Assembly (NCBI RefSeq): GCF_012911605.1
Contig: NZ_JAAMPT010000208.1
Location: 186,001-250,000, forward strand
Reading direction: 5' to 3'
Length of the DNA stretch: 64,000 nt
Source: Flavobacterium solisilvae
Lineage (GTDB): Bacteria > Bacteroidota > Bacteroidia > Flavobacteriales > Flavobacteriaceae
Part shown: one piece after another, positions 8,408 through 17,318 of the stretch
How the letters are laid out: every line of letters starts with the position of its first letter
Position numbering within the stretch: the first letter of the stretch is position 1
Position numbers and translations under genes: made by a program
The notes under the pieces: generated by a model
Told to the model about the DNA's origin: nothing
Seen by the model: only the letters and a program-made list of their open reading frames with translations
Databases searched by the model: none

Positions 8408-8690
8408 AAATTAGTTTTTTTTCTTTGTCTAAAATGGGTTTTATATATTTTGAAATTCCACGAGCAGAAACTAAATCTACTTTTTTAGACAATAGGTTTT
8501 GTAAGTCAATTTGCATTTGAATAAACTCTAAACCAATTGGTTGAGAATAATCTAATTCAACCAATAAATCAATATCACTATTTTCATTTTCATCACCACG
8601 AACATAAGAACCAAAAAGATATGCTTTCAAAACAGGTTGTTTTGAAAAAAAATCCTTTATAATATTAATTTGATTATTGCTTAGTTTCAT
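8397..8690 (-). CDS. MntA-type nucleotidyltransferase antitoxin
   Basis: This 97-residue minimal nucleotidyltransferase has the motif GSYVRGDENENSDIDLLVEL, with GS at 27-28 and the metal-binding Asp pair at 39 and 41. It is the first gene of a two-gene unit with the HepT-like toxin. In characterised type VII systems this enzyme transfers AMP from ATP to the tyrosine of the HEPN toxin. No clear promoter box was found in the short upstream gap. This pair is a small mobile-type insertion between a helicase gene and a DoxX gene. Confidence 0.85.
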   Translation of the reverse strand: MKLSNNQINIIKDFFSKQPVLKAYLFGSYVRGDENENSDIDLLVELDYSQPIGLEFIQMQIDLQNLLSKKVDLVSARGISKYIKPILDKEKKLIYAR

Positions 8691-8756
8691 TGATTTCTAA
8701 AAGAATAGAGTAAAAGTAAAAAAATATTTTCAAAAAATTGATTTTGGAGCAGTAAT

Positions 8757-9140
8757 TTAACTCAACCAATACACTGCTAAAACTGCCGGAACAAAATAAA
8801 TAGCAATCGTTCTTGCTCCATCATAATCTTTGGCTAATCGTTGACCAAGAAGTAAAAATATCAAGGTAATACAAGAAATAACGGCACCATAAAAACCAAA
8901 AGTTTTTCCACCGTTAATGAATAATTCTGCGCAACCTGATAAAGACAAAATTCCTGCTGCAAGTTCTAAAATCAAGATGATTCCCAGAGCTAATGGAACA
9001 TTGTTTTTCAAAATAGTATTGGCAAAATGACCTTTTAGCCATTCCACATTTCCTTTCCATTCAAAAACTTTATCATAAGCAGATTGGATAAAGGTTACGG
9101 CAAGAAATACTAAAACCAAAATGGAAGCTGGATTGTTCAT
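8757..9140 (-). CDS. DoxX-family integral membrane protein
   Basis: This 127-residue protein has four hydrophobic segments: about residues 6-24, 50-68, 78-98 and 108-126. This is the usual four-helix layout of the DoxX family. The N-terminal FIQSAYDKVFEW resembles the conserved start of bacterial DoxX proteins. It lies 4 bases after the holB stop, so it is probably co-transcribed. Members are linked to quinone- or thiol-related redox processes in a few organisms, but there is no direct clue for this one. Confidence 0.7.
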   Translation of the reverse strand: MNNPASILVLVFLAVTFIQSAYDKVFEWKGNVEWLKGHFANTILKNNVPLALGIILILELAAGILSLSGCAELFINGGKTFGFYGAVISCITLIFLLLGQRLAKDYDGARTIAIYFVPAVLAVYWLS

Positions 9141-9144
9141 AATC

Positions 9145-10293
9145 TTAATTTTTATGGATTAAACGGGTTAGTTTTATAGATAAATCAGTGAGAATAATTT
9201 TGGCATTTCCGTTTCTTTCAATGTGATAAATAGCGTCGGAAAGTGCTTCAAAAATCTCGGTAATATTTTCGCCAGTGACAAACGGAGCAAATTTATCAAA
9301 AGTAAAATTTTCAACTTTTGGTTCAAGATAAACCAAGTTTTTTGCTTCATAATTTTGTAACAACGCTTGTCGAAACATCGTGATACAAAAATTTAAAAAC
9401 TGTTTTTGACTTTCTCTTCCAATGCCAGCAATCGTCTCGCTCCAGGAAAGCAATCCGTTGATAGCTGCAGCATTTCCTTTGGCACGAAAAGCAGTTCGAA
9501 CCCAATCTACAAACCATTCTTCAAAAGGCAATTCATCTTCATCGGATTGTAAAAGATGCAAAGCATTATTGAAATTTCCTTGTGATTGATGCGCGATTTT
9601 TTGTGCCAAATTGTGTTCCAAATTCAAAGAAGACATCAATTTTTCGGCAATTACTTTTTCTGACAAAGCCGGAAAATGAACTACTTGACAACGCGAACGA
9701 ATGGTTTGAATAATATCTTCTTCGTCTTCGGAAATTAATAGAAAAAGTGTTTTTTCTGGCGGTTCTTCTAATAATTTCAACAATTTGTTTGACGCAGCAA
9801 TATTCATTTTTTCTGCCATCCAAACAATCATGATTTTATAACCGCCTTCGTAGGATTTCAATGCCAATGATTTTAAAATATCCTGTGCATCATCAACGCG
9901 AATTTCGCCTTGTTTGTTTTTTACGCCAAGATGTTTGTACCAATCAAATAAACTTCCGTAAGGATTTTTTAATACAAATTCTCGCCATTCGGCAATAAAA
10001 TCAGCACTTTTTGGTTTCGATTTTACATCATCATTCGTCACATTTGGATAAATAAAATGCAAATCGGGATGCGAAAGATTTTGAAATTTCAGATTACAAC
10101 TTTCGTTTCCACCCGAATTTTCGTTTCCTAAATTTTGGCATAAAACAAATTGAGCATAAGCAATTGCCATCGCTAAAGTTCCGCTTCCTTCTGGACCAAC
10201 AAAAAGTTGCGCATGAGGAATTCGTCCTTCCAAAGCGCTTTTGGTCAGATGGTTTTTGATATAATCTTGTCCTAAAATTTCAGAAAACTGCAT
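9145..10293 (-). CDS. holB: DNA polymerase III subunit delta'
   Basis: From the ATG at 10293 this is a 382-residue clamp-loader subunit beginning MQFSEILGQDYIKNHL. The segment IPHAQLFVGPEGSG is the delta'-like P-loop region, which lacks the full GKT motif, as expected for the non-hydrolysing delta' subunit. Further motifs are MIVWMAEKMNIAASNKLLK (box with the ATPase-sensor-like region), LLEEPPEKTLFLLIS and RSRCQVVHF (SRC motif around the arginine-finger position). The zinc-binding cysteines of enterobacterial delta' are reduced to two. An in-frame start at 10353 would add a hydrophobic peptide not expected for this protein, so I prefer 10293. It helps load the beta clamp during replication. 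Confidence 0.9.
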   Translation of the reverse strand: MQFSEILGQDYIKNHLTKSALEGRIPHAQLFVGPEGSGTLAMAIAYAQFVLCQNLGNENSGGNESCNLKFQNLSHPDLHFIYPNVTNDDVKSKPKSADFIAEWREFVLKNPYGSLFDWYKHLGVKNKQGEIRVDDAQDILKSLALKSYEGGYKIMIVWMAEKMNIAASNKLLKLLEEPPEKTLFLLISEDEEDIIQTIRSRCQVVHFPALSEKVIAEKLMSSLNLEHNLAQKIAHQSQGNFNNALHLLQSDEDELPFEEWFVDWVRTAFRAKGNAAAINGLLSWSETIAGIGRESQKQFLNFCITMFRQALLQNYEAKNLVYLEPKVENFTFDKFAPFVTGENITEIFEALSDAIYHIERNGNAKIILTDLSIKLTRLIHKN

Positions 10294-10472
10294 AAAGCAA
10301 ATATAAGTCAAAAACTGGATTAGTATAAATATTCCTAAAACTGATTTTGTCAAATGGATTTTATTTTTTTTAAATCATTTTCAATGAATTGATACTAAAA
10401 GATTTATAACTTAATTTTTTCTTAAAAACCATCGATAAACACACAAAAAATAACGATAAAATTTAATTTTGT

Positions 10473-10480
10473 TATATTTG
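10473..10480 (+). promoter_or_regulatory. -7 promoter box upstream of pgk
   Basis: TATATTTG matches TAnnTTTG. A TTG element at the expected distance is not visible, so this is only a partial match. Confidence 0.4.
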
Positions 10481-10507
10481 CAATGATTCCTAAAAATGTC
10501 ACAATCA

Positions 10508-11695
10508 ATGAAAACAATCCAAGATTTCGATTTCAAAAACAAAAAAGCCATTATCAGAGTTGATTTTAATGTTCCTTTAGATGAAAATTTTAATGTAACC
10601 GATGCCAATAGAATTGAAGCTGCAAAGCCAACTATTGATAAAATTTTAGCCGATGGTGGAAGCGTAATTTTGATGTCACATCTTGGAAGACCAAAAGGGA
10701 AAGAAGATAAATATTCACTTCGTCATATTGTAGAAACAACAGCGCAAGTTTTAGAAACTGCTGTAACTTTTGTTGACGATTGCCGTGGACAAGTTGCTCA
10801 AAATGCAGTTAAAAATATCCAAAGCGGTGATGTTTTACTTCTTGAAAATCTTCGTTTTTATGCCGAAGAAGAAGCTGGCGATGTTGAATTTGCCAAAGAA
10901 TTAGCTTCGCTAGGCGATATTTATGTAAACGATGCTTTTGGAACAGCTCACAGAGCGCATGCTTCAACAACCATAATTGCTCAGTTTTTTCCAAACGATA
11001 AATGTTTTGGCACACTTTTAGCCAAAGAAATTGAAAGTTTAAATCGAGTATTGAATAATTCAGTAAAACCTGTAACAGCAGTTCTTGGCGGTTCAAAAGT
11101 TTCGTCAAAAATTACGGTTATCGAAAATATTTTAGACAAAGTAGATCACATGATTATTGGTGGCGGAATGACATTTACTTTTATCAAAGCGTTGGGCGGA
11201 AATGTTGGCGATTCAATTTGTGAAAATGATAAATTGGATTTAGCATTGGAAATTTTGTCAAAAGCCAAAGCAAAAAATGTTCAAATTCACATTCCAGTTG
11301 ATGTGGTTGCAGCTGATGCTTTTTCAAATGATGCTAATACACAAATAGTTGACGTTCGCGAAATTCCTGATGGATGGCAAGGTTTAGATGCTGGACCAAA
11401 ATCGTTAGAAAATTTTAAAGAAGTAATTTTGAAAAGCAAAACTATTCTTTGGAACGGACCATTAGGCGTTTTTGAAATGGATAATTTCGCCAAAGGAACA
11501 ATTGCACTTGGTGATTTTATTGCTGAATCTACTGAAAACGGAGCATTTTCTCTTGTTGGCGGTGGCGATTCGGTTGCTGCTGTGAAACAATTCGGTTTTG
11601 AGGACAAAATGAGTTACGTTTCCACTGGTGGCGGAGCAATGCTGGAAATGCTAGAAGGAAGAGTTTTACCAGGAATTGCAGCTATTTTGGAATAA
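10508..11695 (+). CDS. pgk: Phosphoglycerate kinase
   Basis: This glycolytic enzyme transfers the acyl-phosphate of 1,3-bisphosphoglycerate to ADP. Family markers are [15 protein letters not shown] at the N-terminus, SHLGRPKG, the hinge and nucleotide-binding segments ([19 protein letters not shown]) and the glycine-rich GGGDSVAAV near the C-terminus. From 10508 (MKTIQDFDF) the protein is 395 residues, the usual flavobacterial length. An ATG at 10496 is in frame and would add only MSQS. The gene is divergent from holB and followed by a 90-base gap before the LysM protein gene. Confidence 0.96.
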   Translation: MKTIQDFDFKNKKAIIRVDFNVPLDENFNVTDANRIEAAKPTIDKILADGGSVILMSHLGRPKGKEDKYSLRHIVETTAQVLETAVTFVDDCRGQVAQNAVKNIQSGDVLLLENLRFYAEEEAGDVEFAKELASLGDIYVNDAFGTAHRAHASTTIIAQFFPNDKCFGTLLAKEIESLNRVLNNSVKPVTAVLGGSKVSSKITVIENILDKVDHMIIGGGMTFTFIKALGGNVGDSICENDKLDLALEILSKAKAKNVQIHIPVDVVAADAFSNDANTQIVDVREIPDGWQGLDAGPKSLENFKEVILKSKTILWNGPLGVFEMDNFAKGTIALGDFIAESTENGAFSLVGGGDSVAAVKQFGFEDKMSYVSTGGGAMLEMLEGRVLPGIAAILE

Positions 11696-11783
11696 ATCTT
11701 TTGCTAATACAATAAATTACAATTATTTACGTTAGTAAACTTATACAAACAAAAAACAAACGAAACTTTAATAAAATAAAGTT

Positions 11784-14063
11784 ATGATTTTAAAAAAAAT
11801 AACATCACTTGCAGTAATCTTTGTTTCTGCGGCAACTTTTGCTCAAGACACGATTATTCCTGCTAAAATTGAAAAAGTTCCATTAACGAAAAGGCAATAT
11901 CTAGATTCAATCAAAGCTACTTTTGTACAAGACAACTTGGCTTTGTGCATCGACAGTATGTGGATGAAAGAATTAGCGAGTTTGGATTTGTACAACGAAT
12001 TGACATTGGATATCAAAAATATCAATGTCGATGAAAAGGTTGATTATGAATTACCTACAGAATTATTGAAAGAAAGATTGAAAAAACTTGACGAAAAATC
12101 TCCTTTCAATATTGAGTACAACCAAGGATTGGAAAACGTAATCAAATCGTTTTTGAAGAATAGAAAAAGAGCTTTTGAACGCTTGATGGGAATTTCTCAA
12201 TTCTATTTTCCACTGTTTGAAGAATCGTTAGCAGCACAAAATATTCCGTTGGAAATTAAATATTTGGCTGTTGTAGAATCGGCATTAAATCCAAGAGCAG
12301 TTTCTAAAGCTGGCGCAACAGGTTTATGGCAATTTATGTACCAAACCGGAAAACAATATGGCTTGAAAATCGATACTTATGTTGACGAAAGAAGCGATCC
12401 AATGAAAGCTAGTAAAGCGGCAACGCAGTATATGAAAAACATGTATAGCATTTTTGGCGATTGGGATTTGGTTTTAGCGTCATACAATACTGGACCAGGA
12501 AATGTGGCTAAAGCCATTCGTCGTTCGGGCGGAAAACAAAATTATTGGAATATTCGACCATATTTACACAAAGAAACGCAAGGTTATGTTCCAGCTTTCT
12601 TAGCTACGATGTATATTTTTGAATATCACAAAGAACACGGAATTGTTCCTCATAAACCAGTTGCGAATCATTTTGCAACCGATACAGTTCAAGTAAAAAG
12701 AGCTTTATCGTTTAAGCAAATTGCTGATTTATTGGATGTTTCGGTGGCAGAATTACAATTTTTAAATCCTTCGTATAAAAGAGAAGTTGTTCCATCAATT
12801 ACTGGAAACGACTACTATTTGAGATTGCCTTTGGATAAAATTGCACTTTTTGCTTCTAACGAAGAAAAAATTTATGCTTATGCTAATTACGAAGAAAGTT
12901 TAAGAGAGAAACCATTTGATTCAAGATTTGCTTCAGCAGTTGCTTCAAGTGATTCAACTACAAAATTGAAATATCACAAAGTTAGACGCGGCGATAGTTT
13001 GGGCGAAATCTCAGATAAATATGGTGTTACCGTTGCGCAGTTGAAAAAATGGAACAGGTTAAAAAGTAATTCGGCACCATTAGGCAGAAATCTAAAAGTG
13101 TATACGAAACAAGCCATTCCTCAAGAAAATACAGCTGTTGCTGAAACTAAAGTTGCTAAACCAAAAGCCGATACAACTTCGGTTAAAGAAGCATTAGCGT
13201 CAAATTCTGCTAAAGTTTTCAAAGAAGAAAAAATAGTTACTTATAAAGATGTTACCAAAACTCACAAAGTGAAAAAAGGTGAAAATCTTGGAGAAATTGC
13301 AAACAAATATGATGTTTCTGTTGCCGAAGTAAAAAAATGGAACAAGCTGAAAAGCAATAACATTATGCTTGGTGCAAATCTAAAAATCGTTAAAAACGAA
13401 CGTGTTGTTACAACCGTTAGAAAAGAAGTTAAACAACCAAAAATTGTTGAAACCGTTGAAAATGATGCGATTGCTTCTAACTCAACTAACGAAGATGCAA
13501 AACAAAATCCAAGTGATTATTATGAAGTTCAAAAAGGTGATAACCTTTATTACATCGCTAAGAAATTCAATGTTAGCATCGAAGATTTAAAGAAATGGAA
13601 CAACATTGAAGACGGAAACGTTCGTTTGGGTTCAAAATTGGCTTTAATGAATTTGAATACAGATGAAAACGAACCAGTTGTTGCTGAAGTAAAAACAGAA
13701 ACAAAAATCGTTGAATATGTTGTAAAAGCCGGTGACAATCTTGGAAACATTGCAAAAAAATATAACGCAGCAGTTTCTGATTTAAAAGATTGGAATAATC
13801 TTGAAGATAACAACATAAAAGTGGGCGAAAAATTAGTGGTTTCTAAAAAACTTTTTGCTGTAAATGATGCAAAACCAAGTAAAAAAGAAACTTTTGCCAA
13901 CAACGAAAAAGAAAAAGTAAAACATTACTACGTGAAAAAAGGCGATTCGCTTTTTAGCATTGCCAAAAAACATCCTGGCGTAACGGTTGCCGACATTAAA
14001 AAATGGAACGGAATCAACAGCGAAAGCTTAAAACCAGGTATGAAACTTAAAATTAGCGGTTAA
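11784..14063 (+). CDS. LysM-containing lytic transglycosylase (MltD-like)
   Basis: This 759-residue protein has a Sec signal peptide (about residues 1-20). It has an SLT domain with catalytic Glu165 in VVESALNP and the following GATGLWQFM, then a repeat region. Five clear LysM domains start near residues 395, 492, 577, 642 and 712, each with the pattern KVxxGDxLxxIAxKYxVxxxxLKxWN. A weaker LysM-like segment (KQIADLLDVSVAELQFLN) lies around residue 310. The fold cleaves the MurNAc-GlcNAc bond to give 1,6-anhydro ends, and LysM domains bind the glycan. It acts in the periplasm during wall remodelling. The linkers between LysM domains are rich in Lys, Glu and Thr. Confidence 0.93.
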   Translation: MILKKITSLAVIFVSAATFAQDTIIPAKIEKVPLTKRQYLDSIKATFVQDNLALCIDSMWMKELASLDLYNELTLDIKNINVDEKVDYELPTELLKERLKKLDEKSPFNIEYNQGLENVIKSFLKNRKRAFERLMGISQFYFPLFEESLAAQNIPLEIKYLAVVESALNPRAVSKAGATGLWQFMYQTGKQYGLKIDTYVDERSDPMKASKAATQYMKNMYSIFGDWDLVLASYNTGPGNVAKAIRRSGGKQNYWNIRPYLHKETQGYVPAFLATMYIFEYHKEHGIVPHKPVANHFATDTVQVKRALSFKQIADLLDVSVAELQFLNPSYKREVVPSITGNDYYLRLPLDKIALFASNEEKIYAYANYEESLREKPFDSRFASAVASSDSTTKLKYHKVRRGDSLGEISDKYGVTVAQLKKWNRLKSNSAPLGRNLKVYTKQAIPQENTAVAETKVAKPKADTTSVKEALASNSAKVFKEEKIVTYKDVTKTHKVKKGENLGEIANKYDVSVAEVKKWNKLKSNNIMLGANLKIVKNERVVTTVRKEVKQPKIVETVENDAIASNSTNEDAKQNPSDYYEVQKGDNLYYIAKKFNVSIEDLKKWNNIEDGNVRLGSKLALMNLNTDENEPVVAEVKTETKIVEYVVKAGDNLGNIAKKYNAAVSDLKDWNNLEDNNIKVGEKLVVSKKLFAVNDAKPSKKETFANNEKEKVKHYYVKKGDSLFSIAKKHPGVTVADIKKWNGINSESLKPGMKLKISG

Positions 14064-14103
14064 TCCGAAAATGTTCTATAAATTTGGGTTTTATTTCATA
14101 AAA

Positions 14104-15075
14104 ATGAATAAAACCCTTTTTTTATTTCTATTGGTTTCTGTTTTGGTTTCTTGTCAAAAGAAAACCGATACACTCAACCAAGAAAATGCTAGCGATATCA
14201 ATACCATTTCGGTGATTATCGATGATCAACTATGGAATTCAGAAGTTGGCGATAGTATTAGAAATAAGTTTGCTTCACCCGTTCTTGGATTGCCACAAGA
14301 AGAACCGCTTTTTACCATAAAACAGTTTCCGTTAAAACTTTTTGAAGGATTTTCTACTGGAAGCCGAAACATGATAATCGTTAAGAAAAACGATAAAAAT
14401 TTGTTTCAAATCAAAGCAAACGAATTTGCCGAAACCCAAAATTCTTTTCATATTTCGGGGAAATCAACCAATGAAATTCTTTTTCTGTTAGAAAAACATT
14501 TCGCCGAAATTATCAAGCGAATGAGAGAAACAGAAATTAAAGCCAATCAATTGATTCTTTCTGATTCACTTCAAAATACTGATAAAATCAAAAAAAAATT
14601 CAATGTTGATTTGTCTATTCCAATCGAATATGACTACGTTAGAAGAAGAAAAAATTTCATTTGGCTCAAAAAAGAAATTACCAGCGGCAACACGAGTATT
14701 TTAATTTATCAAATTCCATACAACAGTATTCGCGATAAAAATGCGGTAAACGATATTGTAAAAGTGAGAGATTCAATAGGAAAATTGTACATTCATGCTA
14801 AAAATAACAATGCAAAAATGATGACGGAAGAAGCCTATTTTCCTTATTTTTCAAAAATTAAATGGAACGAATATGACGTTTATGAAACCAAAGGAACTTG
14901 GGAAATGAACAATGATTTCATGTCTGGACCATTTGTAAATTATGCTATAAAAGACAAAGCCAACAATAGAATTTTAGTTCTTGAAGGATTTTGTTATGCA
15001 CCATCAAAAGAAAAACGCGATTTAATGTTTGAATTAGAATCAATCATAAAAACCATCCGAATTCCCAAAAAATAA
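14104..15075 (+). CDS. DUF4837-type lipoprotein
   Basis: From the ATG at 14104 the protein is 323 residues and begins MNKTLFLFLLVSVLVSC, a typical lipoprotein signal with the lipobox Cys at residue 17. The mature part is a mixed alpha/beta domain with motifs such as YDYVRRRKNFIWLKKE and the C-terminal EGFCYAPSKEKRDLM. These match the Bacteroidota-specific DUF4837 family as I recall it, which has no known function. A -7-like box TAAATTTG at 14079-14086 lies inside the longer frame that starts at 14071, favouring the later start. It lies just downstream of the transglycosylase and 5 bases before the acetyltransferase gene. Confidence 0.75.
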   Translation: MNKTLFLFLLVSVLVSCQKKTDTLNQENASDINTISVIIDDQLWNSEVGDSIRNKFASPVLGLPQEEPLFTIKQFPLKLFEGFSTGSRNMIIVKKNDKNLFQIKANEFAETQNSFHISGKSTNEILFLLEKHFAEIIKRMRETEIKANQLILSDSLQNTDKIKKKFNVDLSIPIEYDYVRRRKNFIWLKKEITSGNTSILIYQIPYNSIRDKNAVNDIVKVRDSIGKLYIHAKNNNAKMMTEEAYFPYFSKIKWNEYDVYETKGTWEMNNDFMSGPFVNYAIKDKANNRILVLEGFCYAPSKEKRDLMFELESIIKTIRIPKK

Positions 15076-15080
15076 AAACC

Positions 15081-15527
15081 ATGTTGCTAGAATGGAAAAC
15101 AAAGCGATTTGAGACACTTTCTTCGCTTGAACTATATGAATTGTTAAAGCTGCGTAGCGAAGTCTTTGTCGTGGAGCAAAACTGCGTTTATCTCGATATT
15201 GACGGCAAAGATGAGAAAGCATTACATCTTCTTGGAACGTTTGAAGGCAAAATTGTGGCGTATGCACGATTGTTTAAACCAAATGATTATTTTGCCGAAG
15301 CATCAATTGGAAGAGTTGTAACGCATCCCGATTTTAGAGAGCGAAAAATTGGTCATATCTTGATGCGAGAAGCTGTTGAAAGCATCCGAATTTATTTTGG
15401 TGAAAGCAAAATCACCATTTCGGCGCAATTGTATCTGAAAAAATTCTACGAAAGTCATGGTTTTATTCAAACCAGCGAAATGTATTTAGAAGACGATATT
15501 CCGCATATTGAGATGAAAAGAAGTTAA
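15081..15527 (+). CDS. GNAT-family N-acetyltransferase, ElaA-like
   Basis: This 148-residue protein has the ElaA pattern: an N-terminal LYELLKLRSEVFVVEQNCVY, then a core strand AYARLFKP and the acetyl-CoA binding stretch IGRVVTHPDFRERKIGHILM (R/Q-x-x-G-x-G/A region). The end YESHGFIQTSEMYLEDDIPHIEM is typical of ElaA. It is a cytoplasmic acyltransferase using acetyl-CoA, with unknown substrate. It begins 5 bases after the DUF4837 stop, so the two are probably in one transcript. Confidence 0.88.
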   Translation: MLLEWKTKRFETLSSLELYELLKLRSEVFVVEQNCVYLDIDGKDEKALHLLGTFEGKIVAYARLFKPNDYFAEASIGRVVTHPDFRERKIGHILMREAVESIRIYFGESKITISAQLYLKKFYESHGFIQTSEMYLEDDIPHIEMKRS

Positions 15528-15540
15528 AAATTTTAGTTTT

Positions 15541-15573
15541 TTGCCGTTATCGGCAACAAAATTGCTAAATTTG
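15541..15573 (+). promoter_or_regulatory. Promoter with overlapping inverted-repeat operator of the Fic gene
   Basis: TTG at 15541-15543 and TAAATTTG at 15566-15573 are 22 bases apart. The inverted repeat TTGCCG-TTAT-CGGCAA (15541-15556) covers the TTG element and part of the spacer, the position expected for a repressor site. Confidence 0.55.
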
Positions 15574-15592
15574 TCGTTTTCAAAATCATTTT

Positions 15593-15602
15593 TTGCCGAT
15601 AA
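15593..15602 (+). promoter_or_regulatory. Third operator half-site before the Fic gene
   Basis: TTGCCGATAA is the exact reverse complement of TTATCGGCAA at 15547-15556. It lies 15 bases before the Fic start codon, downstream of the predicted transcription start. Confidence 0.45.
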
Positions 15603-15616
15603 TTAATTTTTAGCAC

Positions 15617-16507
15617 ATGAAGTTTGTTTCCGTTAGTCAATTTGCCAAAGAAAGAAATTTATCCGAAAGAACCGTTCGACACTATTGTGCTACTGGAAAA
15701 ATTGAAGGTGCATTTCTTACCGGAAAAACGTGGAATATTCCTGGAGATTTTGAATTTCAGAAAAAAAAGACCAATCAAAAAACGAATCAAAACCAGTTGC
15801 TTCATTTCTTGAAAGAACAAAAAGAAATGAATCTGAAAGGCGGAATTTATCACAGAACTCAAATCGATTTAACGTATAATTCCAATCGAATTGAAGGAAG
15901 TAAATTAAGTCATGAACAAACGCGGTTTATTTTTGAAACAAATACTATTGGTTTAACCAAAGAAACAGTAAATGTTGATGATATTATCGAAACGTTAAAC
16001 CATTTTAAATGTATCGATTTAATTATTGACAAAGCAAATACTAAACTTACTGAATCAATAATAAAAGAATTGCATTTTTTGTTAAAATCGGGAACTTCAG
16101 ATAGTAGAAAATCTTGGTTTAATGTAGGCGAATATAAAAAACTGCCTAACGAAGTTGGAGGAAATGAAACGGTTTCTCCAAAAGAAGTTACACAAAAAAT
16201 GAAGCAATTGCTTGTAAATTATAATAAGATTGAGCAAAAAACAATTAATGATATTGTTGAATTTCACTATAATTTTGAAATTATTCACCCTTTTCAAGAT
16301 GGAAATGGCCGAGTTGGACGTTTAATTATGTTTAAAGAATGCTTAGCAAATAATATTGTTCCTTTTATAATTGATGAGGAATTGAAGTTTTACTACTATC
16401 GCGGATTGCAAGAATGGAACAACGCAAAAGAATATTTGACAGAAACTTGTTTAACGGCTCAAGATAATTATAAATTGATTTTGCAATATTTTGAAATTGA
16501 TTTTTAA
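15617..16507 (+). CDS. Fic-family AMP-transferase with N-terminal DNA-binding domain
   Basis: This 296-residue protein has the Fic motif HPFQDGNGR (H224 onward, matching HxFx(D/E)GNGR), which catalyses transfer of AMP or a related group to target hydroxyls. The segment S89-N-R-I-E93-G94 matches the inhibitory helix motif (S/T)xxxE(G/N) placed before the Fic core, the class II arrangement in which the enzyme restrains itself. The first 45 residues (FAKERNLSERTVRHYCATGKIEG) look like an excisionase/MerR-like helix-turn-helix, so the protein may repress its own gene at the inverted repeat upstream. The last four bases overlap the convergent OmpA-family gene. The protein target is unknown. Confidence 0.88.
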   Translation: MKFVSVSQFAKERNLSERTVRHYCATGKIEGAFLTGKTWNIPGDFEFQKKKTNQKTNQNQLLHFLKEQKEMNLKGGIYHRTQIDLTYNSNRIEGSKLSHEQTRFIFETNTIGLTKETVNVDDIIETLNHFKCIDLIIDKANTKLTESIIKELHFLLKSGTSDSRKSWFNVGEYKKLPNEVGGNETVSPKEVTQKMKQLLVNYNKIEQKTINDIVEFHYNFEIIHPFQDGNGRVGRLIMFKECLANNIVPFIIDEELKFYYYRGLQEWNNAKEYLTETCLTAQDNYKLILQYFEIDF

Positions 16508-17316
16508 ATCTTCGTAATCACCAATTCAACTCTTCTATCATATTCCGCACCTTTTCCTAGCGGAACCGTATTTCCATAACCTTTGAAAGTCATTCGGTTT
16601 TTTGGAATTTTTTTAAATGCTAAATATTTAAAAACAGATTCAGCTCTGTTGGTTGAAAGTGCTCTTTTTCGAGTTTCTTTATCAATCGCTTCTTTTTGAT
16701 ATGGTGGCGTACAACAAACGTGACCTTGAATTTCAAAATGAAGGTTTTTGTATTTATGCAAAAGCTTAGCAACTTTATCCAATTCGGTTTTAGCCTTGAA
16801 GGTTAATTTACTACTTCCGCGGTCAAAAAGAATGTTATCTAGGTAAATATGATCGCCAACGATATGATTTTTTTGAATGGAATTATAAAAACCCGGAATT
16901 TCAATTTTTGGCAACGGTTTTAAATTGATAACAATATCAACACGACGATTTTTAGAGCGTTTTTCGGGAAGATTTTCAACAATATCATCGTCAATAAGAA
17001 TTCTGCCTTTTCCTTCAATAGTAACGATAATTTTGTTTTTAATACCGCTTTCAATCATTTTTGTTTGAATAACAGAAGCTCTTTTTGTTGATAATTTAAA
17101 ATTATAAGCTTCTTTTCCAACATCATCTGTATATCCAAAAATTTCGATGGATTCAATTCTAGTAGAGTCGGTTTTTTTTATGAAAGAAATAAGTTCTTCT
17201 CCTTGTTTTTCACTTATGGTTGATTTATCAAAATCAAAATATACCGAATGAACTGCTTCTTCCTGAGCGTGAAGAAATCCAAATGTGAATAGCAGTAAAA
17301 GTTGTAAAAATCGCAT
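16504..17316 (-). CDS. OmpA-family protein with two OmpA-like domains
   Basis: This 270-residue protein has a signal peptide (MRFLQLLLLFTFGFLHAQ). Two peptidoglycan-binding OmpA-like domains follow. The first spans roughly residues 24-130, with VYFDFDKSTIS and IEIFGYTDDVGKEAYN. The second spans 155-270, with ILFDRGSSKLTFKAK, the vertebrate-like but disulfide-capable EIQGHVCCTPPY segment, and FKGYGNTVPLG. It probably tethers the outer membrane or a periplasmic partner to the wall. It is 2 bases after the S41 protease stop on the same strand, so one operon is likely. Confidence 0.85.
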   Translation of the reverse strand: MRFLQLLLLFTFGFLHAQEEAVHSVYFDFDKSTISEKQGEELISFIKKTDSTRIESIEIFGYTDDVGKEAYNFKLSTKRASVIQTKMIESGIKNKIIVTIEGKGRILIDDDIVENLPEKRSKNRRVDIVINLKPLPKIEIPGFYNSIQKNHIVGDHIYLDNILFDRGSSKLTFKAKTELDKVAKLLHKYKNLHFEIQGHVCCTPPYQKEAIDKETRKRALSTNRAESVFKYLAFKKIPKNRMTFKGYGNTVPLGKGAEYDRRVELVITKI

Positions 17317-17318
17317 TC

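Noticed and set aside
13000-14050. Repeated units at about 200-290 base intervals that could look like a DNA repeat array
   Set aside because: They are LysM domains of one protein; the similarity is at protein level and there are no constant spacers as in a CRISPR array.
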